Below, one piece after another: positions 7,558 to 15,746 of a stretch of 45,563 nt of DNA. The notes under the pieces were generated by a model that ran no database searches, was not told the DNA's origin, and worked only from the letters and a program-made list of their open reading frames with translations. The number at the start of each line of letters is the position of its first letter. Position 1 is the stretch's first letter. The DNA is from an uncultured Bacteroidales bacterium (GTDB taxonomy: Bacteria; Bacteroidota; Bacteroidia; Bacteroidales; P3), in contig CAJONE010000009.1 of the NCBI GenBank assembly GCA_905235855.1, forward strand, positions 1 through 45,563, written 5' to 3'. Made by a program: the position numbers and the translations under genes.

Positions 7558-8058
7558 AAGTCAAGTACATATGTTTCTTGTTGTTAATCATGACTAATTA
7601 ACAATAATATTTATAAGGAAAACATTACATGCTTCACTTTGCACTATTATTCTTGCTATATGTGGCGATTCTCAAAAGTTAGATCATTCTCCAATTGCAG
7701 ATTGGACTTATAAGGCTATCTCGTTTACAGGTAAGAGATTACGCGTTTCGAGGCCTATATCTCCAAAGTCAAACACTCCTTGCGTGTGGATGACAAGATT
7801 GTGGTGACCAATATATGTAATAGGGCAAGCCTAAATCCTCGCAGCCGCCGTAAGGAAGTCTACCCCATCACTGGCGGCACCAATTGCAACACGTTGGATT
7901 AATCCTCGTCGCCCTCCAAGCTACCAGTTACTCTCCCTTCGCCCCCCAAAAAAAACTCCAAATCATCTTCTCTTTCTTCGGTGAACTATTGACCTAGCCA
8001 CCACCATCGACAATACGCATAGCACAATCAAGGGGCGAGACCTCTCGGCCTCGTCCCC
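7558..8058 (+). other. Non-coding, remnant-rich gap after the DGQHR operon
   Basis: An AT-rich dyad TTGTTAAT...ATTAACAA (7581-7604) may end the operon. A frame of about 55 codons without a good start (7735-7902; it contains AYISKVKHSLRVDDKIVV) looks protein-like but I cannot place it; it is probably a gene fragment. At 8032-8058 a hairpin GGGGCGAG...CTCGTCCCC (one bulged base) lies against the truncated DUF4248 copy. No intact gene is present. Confidence 0.45.
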
Positions 8059-8178
8059 GAACTAAAACTCACTCCAAGCCTACTCGACGCACTCCGTCCC
8101 ACCGGCTACCGCCCCTCCACAAAACGCCTCTCCCCCCGCCAGCTCCAAATCCTAATCTCCCACCTCGGCGCCCCCTAA
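8059..8178 (+). pseudogene. Truncated second copy of DUF4248
   Basis: About 39 codons ending in a TAA encode the C-terminal part of DUF4248: LTPSLLDALRPTGYRPS, then KRLSPRQLQILISHLGAP. The nucleotide match to 4930-5048 is close over about 115 nt, including the same C-rich run. The N-terminal third is missing and there is no start codon. It begins right at a GGGGCGAG hairpin and is followed by another GGGCGAG hairpin at 8227. It is a duplicated and deleted gene remnant. Confidence 0.75.
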
Positions 8179-8226
8179 CCCCAATACCATCCAACATCCC
8201 ACCCATAAAAACGAAAAGTAAAACAG

Positions 8227-8250
8227 GGGCGAGCCCATCCACCCTCGCCC
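8227..8250 (+). terminator. Terminator-like hairpin after the truncated DUF4248
   Basis: The stem GGGCGAG / CTCGCCC has a 10-base loop and a TTAATTAA tail. It is the same stem as at 5078, so the duplicated unit included gene end and terminator. The stretch 8251-8376 shows nothing else. Confidence 0.5.
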
Positions 8251-8412
8251 TTAATTAACACCACCTTCTCACTATAATCACAACCAAAACCACTCTCAAC
8301 CCAACATTACCAACCATCCACCACCATAATTTCCTAATTTCAAGTTAGAAGTGCAACACAAGGTAAGGCAGAATAGATGAAATATTTGCTGAAGGTTAAT
8401 AATAGAATTGTA

Positions 8413-8946
8413 ATGCATAAAATATCTTTGTATTTTAGAACCGCATGCACATGTATTATTGTTTTTTGCTGTGTAACAGGTTGTGTACCTCGATGTGACG
8501 AAGGGATTGGCAATGCAGCATATATCTCGAACAGCATGGATGAAACCATCACCGTTGTGTTACATCGTGATAATTGGAGGTTCGACCCTCCTCCAAGTGA
8601 CACATTTGTTTTGTATCCACATTCGAATGTACTTGTTGAGGAATATGGATGTGGCATAAAAAGCTATCACCAACGCCCGTGGGCTCTAAAGACATACGTG
8701 GACTACTATTGCAACAGCAAAAGCGGCGAAGTGGTGTATGTGGATTCTGTAAGTGTTTATCTGTACGATACGGTGTTGTTCGCCAAATTCTATCCACCGA
8801 TGCGAAATATGGGAGGAGACACCAACAGCTATTTCAACATTAATTCTTGGTCTTATACCGAACGAGAACTATCGCAACCAAGTGATTACACTTTCACTGC
8901 ATCAACGTTCAATATTCGAAACAGTGACAGCGATGCTCGGTTTTGA
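8413..8946 (+). CDS. Lipoprotein of unknown function
   Basis: From the ATG at 8413 the product has 177 residues. It opens with a signal peptide ending in the lipobox VTGC, with the lipidated Cys at residue 24. The mature part contains aromatic and beta-rich segments (YVDYYCNSKSGEVVYVDSV, VYLYDTVLFAKFY) as in many Bacteroidota surface lipoproteins. An upstream in-frame ATG at 8377 would add 12 residues and an unusually long n-region, so I prefer 8413. I do not recognise a family. It stands alone, with 430 nt of mostly non-coding sequence before it and the second structured repeat after it. Confidence 0.65.
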   Translation: MHKISLYFRTACTCIIVFCCVTGCVPRCDEGIGNAAYISNSMDETITVVLHRDNWRFDPPPSDTFVLYPHSNVLVEEYGCGIKSYHQRPWALKTYVDYYCNSKSGEVVYVDSVSVYLYDTVLFAKFYPPMRNMGGDTNSYFNINSWSYTERELSQPSDYTFTASTFNIRNSDSDARF

Positions 8947-9066
8947 ACTAAAATGTATTAATGCTAAAATGCGTTAGTGTGGGAATGGCCATCTAAAGAT
9001 CGCATCGCACAAGCTAATAAAAGAAATGTAGAATCAACTAAAAACAAATGAAAGATATCTGAAACA

Positions 9067-9199
9067 GCCCCGCACAGGATTTGGAGATGTGCCGCTGTGT
9101 CGGGGCGTAGAACGAAAAAAGGTGCATCGCAGGGGATGCGCGAACAAGAATTCAAAGCTCATAAATCGTGTATCACCCTGCCGCCAGCACCTCAGGCAC
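9067..9199 (+). repeat. Structured repeat, copy 2 (pairs with 2801-2928)
   Basis: This is near-identical to copy 1 over its first 74 nt. In the second hairpin the closing arm reads GATGCGC instead of GATGCAC, so a G-U pair replaces A-U and the stem is kept. The 3' part ends in CACCTCAGGCAC as in copy 1. It ends 70 nt before the lipoprotein ATG at 9270. Conserved stem with diverging single-stranded parts suggests selection on structure. The remainder of the gap 8947-9269 shows no gene. Confidence 0.7.
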
Positions 9200-9269
9200 A
9201 GAATAAATAAACAGCCAGTCAATACGTTGTTTATAATGAAGATGAATATGCATTAAAAAGCAAAAAACT

Positions 9270-9755
9270 ATGAAAAGAAAACACTTGACATTTCATGCTG
9301 TTATCGGTATGGTAATGGCATTTACAGGATTGTTGTTTGTATCGTGCGAGGATGAGAACCTTACCACAACCACGACTACAACCACAACGGATTCTGCCAC
9401 ACTTGTACCATCAGGCCGGACGGTATGGGCGACATCCGTACCAGACTATTCAATAAGATTCACGATGTTGGACAGCAACTGGGTGCATTGCGATGTACAC
9501 AACGAATCGGACTACACATTCTTTTTCTCGGACAATTGCGATTACAAATACGAATGGTATGATGGTCGGGACGATGAGATTTCAATAGTTCTGCAAAAAG
9601 ATGGTGATGGTGCCTTGACAAATATCTATTGGGACGAACTCTATATTATAGACAGGATTTCACAGGACAGCATTGTCTTGACATTTGGCGGGACAGAACT
9701 GCACGAGCCGTGTGAATGGTGTGTTAAGAATTTTTATTTACATAGAGTACATTAG
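9270..9755 (+). CDS. Threonine-run lipoprotein, probable partner of the subtilase
   Basis: The 161-residue product has a signal peptide with lipobox LFVSC (Cys at about 26). Right after the lipidation site comes a run of nine threonines encoded by mixed ACN codons, a likely flexible or glycosylated linker. The remainder is acidic and aromatic, with a CEWC motif near the end; no family is recognised. The stop is 3 nt before the ATG of the secreted subtilase, so the two are cotranscribed. It could anchor, chaperone or inhibit the protease; that is inference from position alone. The structured repeat copy 2 lies upstream as a possible leader. Confidence 0.7.
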   Translation: MKRKHLTFHAVIGMVMAFTGLLFVSCEDENLTTTTTTTTTDSATLVPSGRTVWATSVPDYSIRFTMLDSNWVHCDVHNESDYTFFFSDNCDYKYEWYDGRDDEISIVLQKDGDGALTNIYWDELYIIDRISQDSIVLTFGGTELHEPCEWCVKNFYLHRVH

Positions 9756-9758
9756 GAC

Positions 9759-12700
9759 ATGAGAAAGATTTGTTTTATGTTCCTGTGCATTGTTCTCAAT
9801 GCATGCGCATACTCCCAGGCGTATGTTTACACAGCAAGCGGCAACCGCGTGTTGTTTCAGAGTGAGAACAAACGTATTGTGTCCGTTATTCAATTCAAGG
9901 ACTCCCTGCATTTGAATAGTCTGTTCAATGATATTGCCAGTAATGACACAGTAGCTCAGAAAATTACACACTCCATGTTCCTTACCAGCCTTTCAGAGAA
10001 TCTCATAAGCAGTCTATCCTTGAAAAATGGATGCCAGTCAACCATTGCAAACGTCTATTCCCTTCAGAATGAAGATTTGTATTGGGAAACTAATCAGATT
10101 TTTGTCAAGCCGAAACCGAATTATACTGTCGAAAGTGTTTTGCAGAATGCAAAAGTGCAATACCGAAGTGTGCGTCAGTTCGGCTCCGACTCCAATGCAT
10201 ATATTGTAGAATTGCTTGACAACAATGCTATTTCAGCATCAAACATACTATACGAAAACGGCGAGGTCGTTTTCGCACAGCCGGATTGGGGTATGTTGCT
10301 AACTCCAACATCATGTACGTCTGATGGCCAATGGAATCTGCACAATATGGAATATGGATACGATATAAATGTAATGGATGCTTGGCAGAGATCCATAGGT
10401 GAAAACATAAAAGTGGCTGTTGTTGATGTGGGTGTGGAACTTACGCATCCGTATTTGTCAGACAATCTATTGCCTGGTTTCGATGGGACAGATGGCGCAT
10501 TGGGTGGGGCTGACGGAAGCAACAGTCCGGATGATAAGCATGGAACACAATGTGCAGGCATTATTGCTGCAAATGGGCCATCGGACAATGATATAAAGGG
10601 CATTGCATATCATGCCAAAATCATACCAGTAAGAATGGGCTATTATCGATTGGGTGGCACTGGCGGTTTGCTTTCCCTCACATCATGGACGGTATCCGCT
10701 TTGCGTTATGCATGGAATAATGCGGACGTGATAAGTAACTCTTGGGGGCGGTCACGGGACTCTGCCGAGATGAGAAAGATAGAGATCCAAAATGCGATAA
10801 CCAATGGGCGGTTCGGTAAAGGATGTGTGGTAACTTTCTCTTCAGGCAATGATAATTTGGGTAATGTTGCGTTTATGGCATCCATGTATGGTGTTGTCTC
10901 CGTTGGCGCAATCTCCAAATGTGGCGAGCGAAAGAGCCCAAATTCATGCGATGGGGAGCAATGGGGAAGCAATTATGGTGAGGGGCTTAAAATAGTTGCA
11001 CCCGGCGTACAGATTCCGACAACTGGCTTGAACGGAACAATTGTCAGTGATTTTAACGGCACATCGTCCGCTTGTCCGCATATTGCCGCTGTTGCGGCAC
11101 TTATGCTATCCGTAAACCCCAATCTTACATATAAGGATGTCGACTCCATACTATGTTCTACAGCGGCGAGGATTGGCAACTATCAATACGAAACAACAGA
11201 CGGCCATCCATACGGTGAATGGAATATGGAAATGGGCTATGGCTTGGTGAATGCTGGTGCTGCTGTACAGGCTGCTTTCGACTTGCTCTACAGACCCGAC
11301 CTGCATATAAGGGACAATGCGAATGACGACGGTTCGCAACCAAATATCGATGCATCCAACTATACCAGTAGCCCTGACATCTGGATTACAACACTCAACG
11401 GCTCGGCGGTAACACGTGTGGAGGAGGGCGGTCACTACCTTGTGCATGTAAGGGTTCACAATAGCGACACCAATGCGACTTTTGGTAACATAAGTGTTAA
11501 ACTAAACTGCTCGCAGGTGAGCTCTAATCTGAACTGGGGTCGTGCATGGAACGGCGGTGTGATGCATCCCTGCCAGCAGGTGCAGGGTGGGCTTGTCGAC
11601 GAACAGGTGATAAACACCCCGATAGTCTCGGGCGGCGATGCAACCGTCACGTTTCAGTGGACTGTCCCGACAGTGCCAGCGGGTGCGCATTGCGCTGTGC
11701 AAAGATACCTGAACGGTTTGAGCTATGCCTTGCTTGCACGTGTGGAAGACGGTCATGAGACAGTCGGGGAACAGAGTGACGACTACGATATCCGCGACTT
11801 TGTGCTGCGGAACAACAACGTGGCGATGAAGACTTTGAACGTGCTGCAGGAAAACCGCGGGCGGAGCGTTGTGGCCGTCGTTTTCAGGCGCAGTTTTGCC
11901 GACAGGTTTGCTCGTATTGCCTACAGTTCCGCGCCAAACGGCAGTGGCACCCACATCAGCAGTGTGGCCAATGTGTATCTGCAGTTTGACCCAAGTATGC
12001 TTGCTGCTTGGCCCGCAGAGTCAAGGCAGATGAAAGGCTGCCGTCAGGTGAACGACAGCGTGTTTCTCATCACCGATACCGTCGCCACTTTCGATGGCTT
12101 TCTGCCGTACACAGCCTGTACTTATTTCATCTCGTCATACGTGCGCTACCGTGTTCCGCAGGCCGACAGCACGGAGCACCATTTCTCGCTGCGGTTCGAC
12201 ATCGTGGACGGCGATAGCATCGTGACCGACGGCTCGATAGACTACATTGTGATGTACGATGAAACAGCCTATTTCAATGTCACCGCCTACGAGGATATGA
12301 CCGTGATGGCAGGGGAGTCCTTTGAACTCTCTGCTGAGGCAGACGCGGCGGATGCCACCTTTGAGTGGTACAACATGCAGGATGCCCTGATTGGCACAGG
12401 TGATCATATATCATTGAGTACAACAACGACACAGAAGTATTATGTGCGTGGCTATTCTACGTCTGACAACACCGTGGGGTACGACACCGTTACGGTCACC
12501 GTCAAGCACGGTATCATCACAAAGATTACACCGAACCCAGCGAAGAATCAGGTGCTTGTGAAATATACACTTTCCGATGATGTTACTAATCCGACAATAT
12601 CACTTAGGAACAGCTATGGAATGGTGGTGTACAGTGCCTCGGTCGGTACGCACCCGGCGCAGTGCCACGTTAATCTGCGTACGTTGCCGACGGGTAACTA

Positions 12701-12761
12701 CACAGTAAGTCTTGAGGCCGGAGGCATGGTTCTAGACTCTAAGACCCTTGTTGTACAATGA
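9759..12761 (+). CDS. Secreted S8 subtilisin-like protease with type IX secretion sorting domain
   Basis: The 1000-residue product starts with a signal peptide (about 1-20, ending AYSQ). Residues of about 95-180 look like a subtilase propeptide, ending in a conserved VVFAQPDW block. The catalytic triad is complete: D223 in VAVVDVG, H261 in KHGTQCAG, S436 in GTSSACPH, with the oxyanion Asn in SSGND. A beta-rich region follows (about 500-910). The last 80 residues, starting TKITPNPAKNQV and ending LDSKTLVVQ, have the PNP opening and the Gly-Asn-Tyr strand of a T9SS type A sorting domain. The enzyme is thus exported to the periplasm by Sec, then crosses the outer membrane by T9SS. It is cotranscribed with the lipoprotein at 9270. 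The second half is more GC-rich than the first. Confidence 0.9.
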   Translation: MRKICFMFLCIVLNACAYSQAYVYTASGNRVLFQSENKRIVSVIQFKDSLHLNSLFNDIASNDTVAQKITHSMFLTSLSENLISSLSLKNGCQSTIANVYSLQNEDLYWETNQIFVKPKPNYTVESVLQNAKVQYRSVRQFGSDSNAYIVELLDNNAISASNILYENGEVVFAQPDWGMLLTPTSCTSDGQWNLHNMEYGYDINVMDAWQRSIGENIKVAVVDVGVELTHPYLSDNLLPGFDGTDGALGGADGSNSPDDKHGTQCAGIIAANGPSDNDIKGIAYHAKIIPVRMGYYRLGGTGGLLSLTSWTVSALRYAWNNADVISNSWGRSRDSAEMRKIEIQNAITNGRFGKGCVVTFSSGNDNLGNVAFMASMYGVVSVGAISKCGERKSPNSCDGEQWGSNYGEGLKIVAPGVQIPTTGLNGTIVSDFNGTSSACPHIAAVAALMLSVNPNLTYKDVDSILCSTAARIGNYQYETTDGHPYGEWNMEMGYGLVNAGAAVQAAFDLLYRPDLHIRDNANDDGSQPNIDASNYTSSPDIWITTLNGSAVTRVEEGGHYLVHVRVHNSDTNATFGNISVKLNCSQVSSNLNWGRAWNGGVMHPCQQVQGGLVDEQVINTPIVSGGDATVTFQWTVPTVPAGAHCAVQRYLNGLSYALLARVEDGHETVGEQSDDYDIRDFVLRNNNVAMKTLNVLQENRGRSVVAVVFRRSFADRFARIAYSSAPNGSGTHISSVANVYLQFDPSMLAAWPAESRQMKGCRQVNDSVFLITDTVATFDGFLPYTACTYFISSYVRYRVPQADSTEHHFSLRFDIVDGDSIVTDGSIDYIVMYDETAYFNVTAYEDMTVMAGESFELSAEADAADATFEWYNMQDALIGTGDHISLSTTTTQKYYVRGYSTSDNTVGYDTVTVTVKHGIITKITPNPAKNQVLVKYTLSDDVTNPTISLRNSYGMVVYSASVGTHPAQCHVNLRTLPTGNYTVSLEAGGMVLDSKTLVVQ

Positions 12762-12792
12762 AAAAGGACATTAACATTAAAAGATATTTCTT

Positions 12793-13108
12793 ATGAAAAA
12801 AACAATTAAAAATTACGGTATCGTCGCCATTACCCTACTGTTGAGTGCATTATCGTCGTGCGACAAGAACACAGAGTCCTCAAAGACTCCTATCATCGCA
12901 AATATTTATCAAACCGACTGCCTGGCTTAAGTCGCCAAGGACTTCAATGATTTGCAGGCAGACTCTGTTGTTGTCGTTTGTTCTGCCGACTCAATACAGT
13001 CTTGAATTTCCATCATATCCCCAAACTGACGTAAATGAAATGCCATTCAACGGAATGAAACCAATATACGAGTATATGGAAACAATGTCTATAGAATACG
13101 GAAAATAA
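12793..13108 (+). pseudogene. Decayed lipoprotein gene
   Basis: An ATG at 12793 opens a frame with a lipoprotein signal ending in LSALSSC (Cys at 23). It stops at a TAA (12928) after 45 residues. The same frame continues sensibly past the stop (VAKDFNDLQADSVVVV) to a second stop at about 13005, and a different frame then reads YPQTDVNEMPFNG and ends at 13108. One nonsense mutation plus a frameshift would explain this. A true 45-residue lipoprotein is the alternative. It follows the subtilase by 31 nt. Confidence 0.55.
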
Positions 13109-13136
13109 AAACATTCTTTGACACGTTTATAAATGA

Positions 13137-14033
13137 GTGAATATTGGAGAGTCTATATCCAGTTATGAACGTTATCTGCTAACGGAGCGCAGATTGGCCC
13201 AAGGAACGGTGAAAAACTATATGACCGACTTGGAGTCACTTAATGCTTGGCTGCAAGAGTGTGGTGTTGATGAGGTGGAGGCTATTTCAGCGAGAGATAT
13301 ACGCTCGTGGCAAATGGCTGTTATGGAGGCCGGCATCGGTGAGGGAACCGTGAAGCGCAAACTGTCGTCGGTTCGCTCGTGGTTTAGGTATATGAGACGA
13401 AACAGATGGATTGACAGGGATGTAATGGCAAAGATAACGGCTCCCAAAAGCCCCAAACACCTTCCGGTATTCTTTAAAGAGTCTGAAACAGAGCGAATAT
13501 ATGATGCCGCAATGTTTGCCAATGACTACGAGGGAGAGCGCGACAAACTCATATTGCGATTGCTTTACGAAACAGGCATGCGCCGGTCGGAGCTTGCAGG
13601 ACTTAGGCCGTGGAATATTGACCTCAATGCCAGGCAAATAAAAGTATTGGGCAAAGGCCGGAAAGAACGTTACATTCCAATTGAAGCGGAGCTCAAGAAC
13701 AATATAGAACAATATCTGACGTTAAAGGAGAAAGAGTTCCCCGAAACCGACAGCATGTTTGTGACAAAGAGAGGCAGGCCATTCAACGCAGCCGACATAT
13801 ATCGTGTGGTGAAAAGGTATATGAGCATGATTTCGAGTGCCGAAAAGATAAGTCCGCATGTGTTTCGACACACGTTTGCCACTCATCTGCTTAACGATGG
13901 AGCGAATATTGATGCGATAAAGGAGTTGCTGGGCCATGCCAACTTGAACGCAACCGAAATTTATACCCATAACAGCCGGGAGCACCTTAAAGAAGCGTAC
14001 AAACATGCACATCCGCGTGCTGGAAAGAAATAG
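13137..14033 (+). CDS. xerC: Tyrosine site-specific recombinase of the XerC/XerD family
   Basis: The 298-residue length and layout fit Xer recombinases: an N-terminal SAM-like core-binding domain (about 1-90) and a catalytic domain. All catalytic residues are present: R149 (GMRRSEL), K173 (GKGRKER), H241 and R244 (HVFRHTF), H267 (LLGHANL), Y276 (EIYTH). Xer proteins resolve chromosome dimers at dif. The start is the GTG at 13137; an ATG 4 nt upstream is in a different frame that stops soon, and an in-frame TGA precedes the GTG. The gene lies 20 nt before raiA, the usual Bacteroidota order. XerC versus XerD cannot be settled by eye. Confidence 0.88.
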   Translation: MNIGESISSYERYLLTERRLAQGTVKNYMTDLESLNAWLQECGVDEVEAISARDIRSWQMAVMEAGIGEGTVKRKLSSVRSWFRYMRRNRWIDRDVMAKITAPKSPKHLPVFFKESETERIYDAAMFANDYEGERDKLILRLLYETGMRRSELAGLRPWNIDLNARQIKVLGKGRKERYIPIEAELKNNIEQYLTLKEKEFPETDSMFVTKRGRPFNAADIYRVVKRYMSMISSAEKISPHVFRHTFATHLLNDGANIDAIKELLGHANLNATEIYTHNSREHLKEAYKHAHPRAGKK

Positions 14034-14053
14034 AACAACAAAAACATATCATT

Positions 14054-14347
14054 ATGAACACCGTAATCAATTCCGTAAAATTCAAAGCCGACCCCAAACT
14101 GGAAAAATATGTGGTCGACAAGGTAGCAAAGCTTGAAAAGATGGTTGACAATGCGACCAAGTGTGAAGTCACATTGAAAGTCGACAAGCCTGAAAGTGAC
14201 AACAACAAGATTGCTGAGATATCCGTATCGCTGCCGCGCCAGACATTGTTTAACAGCAAACAGGCCGATACTTTCGAACAGGCTGTTCTGGATTGCGTGG
14301 ACACTATGAAAGTACAGATAGAAAAATACAAGGCAAACTTCAAATAG
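14054..14347 (+). CDS. raiA: Ribosome hibernation factor (RaiA/HPF family, short form)
   Basis: The 97-residue product has the beta-alpha-beta-beta-beta-alpha pattern of the HPF/YfiA family: an N-terminal strand (VINSVKFKADPKLEKYV), a lysine-rich helix, a long strand pair, and a final amphipathic helix (FEQAVLDCVDTMKVQIEKYK). Such proteins bind the 30S decoding site and inactivate ribosomes in stationary phase. There is no long C-terminal extension, so it is the short form. It follows xer in the same operon and is ended by the terminator at 14373. Confidence 0.88.
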   Translation: MNTVINSVKFKADPKLEKYVVDKVAKLEKMVDNATKCEVTLKVDKPESDNNKIAEISVSLPRQTLFNSKQADTFEQAVLDCVDTMKVQIEKYKANFK

Positions 14348-14372
14348 CGAGCCCCCAATACATAAATGAAAA

Positions 14373-14403
14373 AAGAGGCACGGCGATGTTGGCCGTGCCT
14401 CTT
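14373..14403. terminator. Bidirectional terminator between raiA and the convergent Ser/Gly-rich gene
   Basis: A 12-bp stem AAGAGGCACGGC / GCCGTGCCTCTT has loop GATGTTG, with As before and T-rich sequence after. It separates convergent genes. Confidence 0.8.
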
Positions 14404-14422
14404 GTGTTATTTTTCGGTATCG

Positions 14423-15451
14423 TCAGTCGTTGTCTGCCTCGTAAATCAGGAGTTCTTCGCCGGTGTATATGAACAGCAAGGGGTCTTTGTCGTTCTTTTT
14501 GAATATCCAGCATCCCCCGTTTTCACGGTCTGCTTCGAGCTTGCAGTATTTTTTGTGTACCACCTGTTCGGCCAGGAGTTTGTCGTCTTTGCTGTAAACC
14601 TGCAGATAGGTTTTGCCGTCGGTGTCATTGACCAGTGCATACATGATGTCGCCGTTCATGGCAAAGTCTATCATGTCAAGTTTATAGTTATCGCGCACAT
14701 ATTCGCGTACAACAACCACATCGGTGCAGCGGTAGTCATACCAGTAACTGTTGCAGTAGTACCAGAATCCTGGCCAATACCATGGACGTGGCGCAATCGG
14801 GTGCCATATAACCGGATGCATATGTATCATGCCATGGTGATGCGGGTGGTGGAAGTAGGGGGCTGGGCGTACAGGACGTGTGGCCGGAGGCATTGTGCCG
14901 CCAGGCCGACCAGCTCTGGCATAACCGGAATAGGCAGGTCCGCGTGAACCAGAAGGTGTGCCGGGATTTTTAACGCCGGGGCGCGAAGTGCTGACCGAAC
15001 CAGGTTGTCTGTTTGTGGTAGTTGCAGGGCGTGCGTTGCCAGTAGTCGGTGACGAAGGGCGACGATCGCCGCTCTGTGTGGCTGCTGCGTGTGTTCCTCT
15101 GTAGGTTCCGCGCACAACTCCGTTTGTGGATGTACCGCGATGTGTTGGGGTGTAGGTTGATGAGCCGCGATGCGAACTCCTGTCGGTCGATGAGCTGGCG
15201 TGCGACGAAGGTGAGCTGTAGGAGCGGCTGCTACTCGATGAAGAATAACTGCTGCCACGCGATGAAGAGCCTGAATAGGACGATCCGCGCGAACCACCCG
15301 AATAGGATGAACTGCTACGCGAACCACCTGAATAGGACGATCCGCTTGACGAATGTCCGCGTCCGCCGCCACCGCCACGTTGAGCATAGGCAGGGGCGAT
15401 GCTTACGACGATTCCTATCAGAACTGCTGCGATGAATTTAGAGGTTTTCAT
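14423..15451 (-). CDS. Secreted Ser/Gly-rich low-complexity protein
   Basis: From the ATG at 15451 the product has 342 residues. The start is set by AAGGAGA a few bases upstream; a longer frame to 15502 would begin upstream of the promoter. A signal peptide ends at AYAQ. Residues of about 24-110 are dominated by Ser, Gly, Arg and Tyr with GSSYSGGSR-like repeats, followed by a Thr/Pro/Arg-rich stretch, then a His/Trp/Tyr-rich patch (HHPHHH, then WYWPGFWYY) and a compact beta-rich C-terminal domain of about 110 residues ending YTGEELLIYEAD. I know no function. The middle may bind metal or surface polymer; that is inference. Confidence 0.75.
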   Translation of the reverse strand: MKTSKFIAAVLIGIVVSIAPAYAQRGGGGGRGHSSSGSSYSGGSRSSSSYSGGSRGSSYSGSSSRGSSYSSSSSSRSYSSPSSHASSSTDRSSHRGSSTYTPTHRGTSTNGVVRGTYRGTHAAATQSGDRRPSSPTTGNARPATTTNRQPGSVSTSRPGVKNPGTPSGSRGPAYSGYARAGRPGGTMPPATRPVRPAPYFHHPHHHGMIHMHPVIWHPIAPRPWYWPGFWYYCNSYWYDYRCTDVVVVREYVRDNYKLDMIDFAMNGDIMYALVNDTDGKTYLQVYSKDDKLLAEQVVHKKYCKLEADRENGGCWIFKKNDKDPLLFIYTGEELLIYEADND

Positions 15452-15478
15452 AATGTCTCCTTTCTTTTTGTTTTCAAT

Positions 15479-15487
15479 GCAAAGGTA
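15479..15487 (-). promoter_or_regulatory. -7 element of the Ser/Gly-rich protein gene
   Basis: TACCTTTGC on the minus strand fits TAnnTTTG(C). It would start transcription about 25 nt before the ATG at 15451. No clear -33 element was seen. The gap to 15747 shows nothing else. Confidence 0.45.
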
Positions 15488-15746
15488 GCAGTATTCTGTC
15501 ACGGTTTTCCCTCGAAAAAATCATATTTTCCCCATGCCGATGGCATAAAAATCCTTACAAGCTGATATGCAAAATATTGCGGTTGAATTTTGTTTTTAGA
15601 AACTGTTTGCAAAGATGGTAAAAGAAGTTTCATTCGTCGAAATTTAAGTTCAAAATGCCGTTAATGGCGTTGATTTGATTTTTCTTTGTAATTTCGCGGA
15701 TGATTACAGCCGTACGCAAACCCACCCGTCACTAATCACTAATCAC

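Noticed and set aside
9351..9395. Tandem ACN repeat (Thr run) as a phase-variable tract
   Set aside because: Third bases vary irregularly (ACC, ACA, ACG, ACT), so it is not a uniform simple repeat prone to slippage.
14827..15387. Alternative minus-strand frame inside the Ser/Gly-rich gene, and plus-strand frames over it
   Set aside because: The repeats keep all frames open; only one frame has a signal peptide, ribosome site and promoter.
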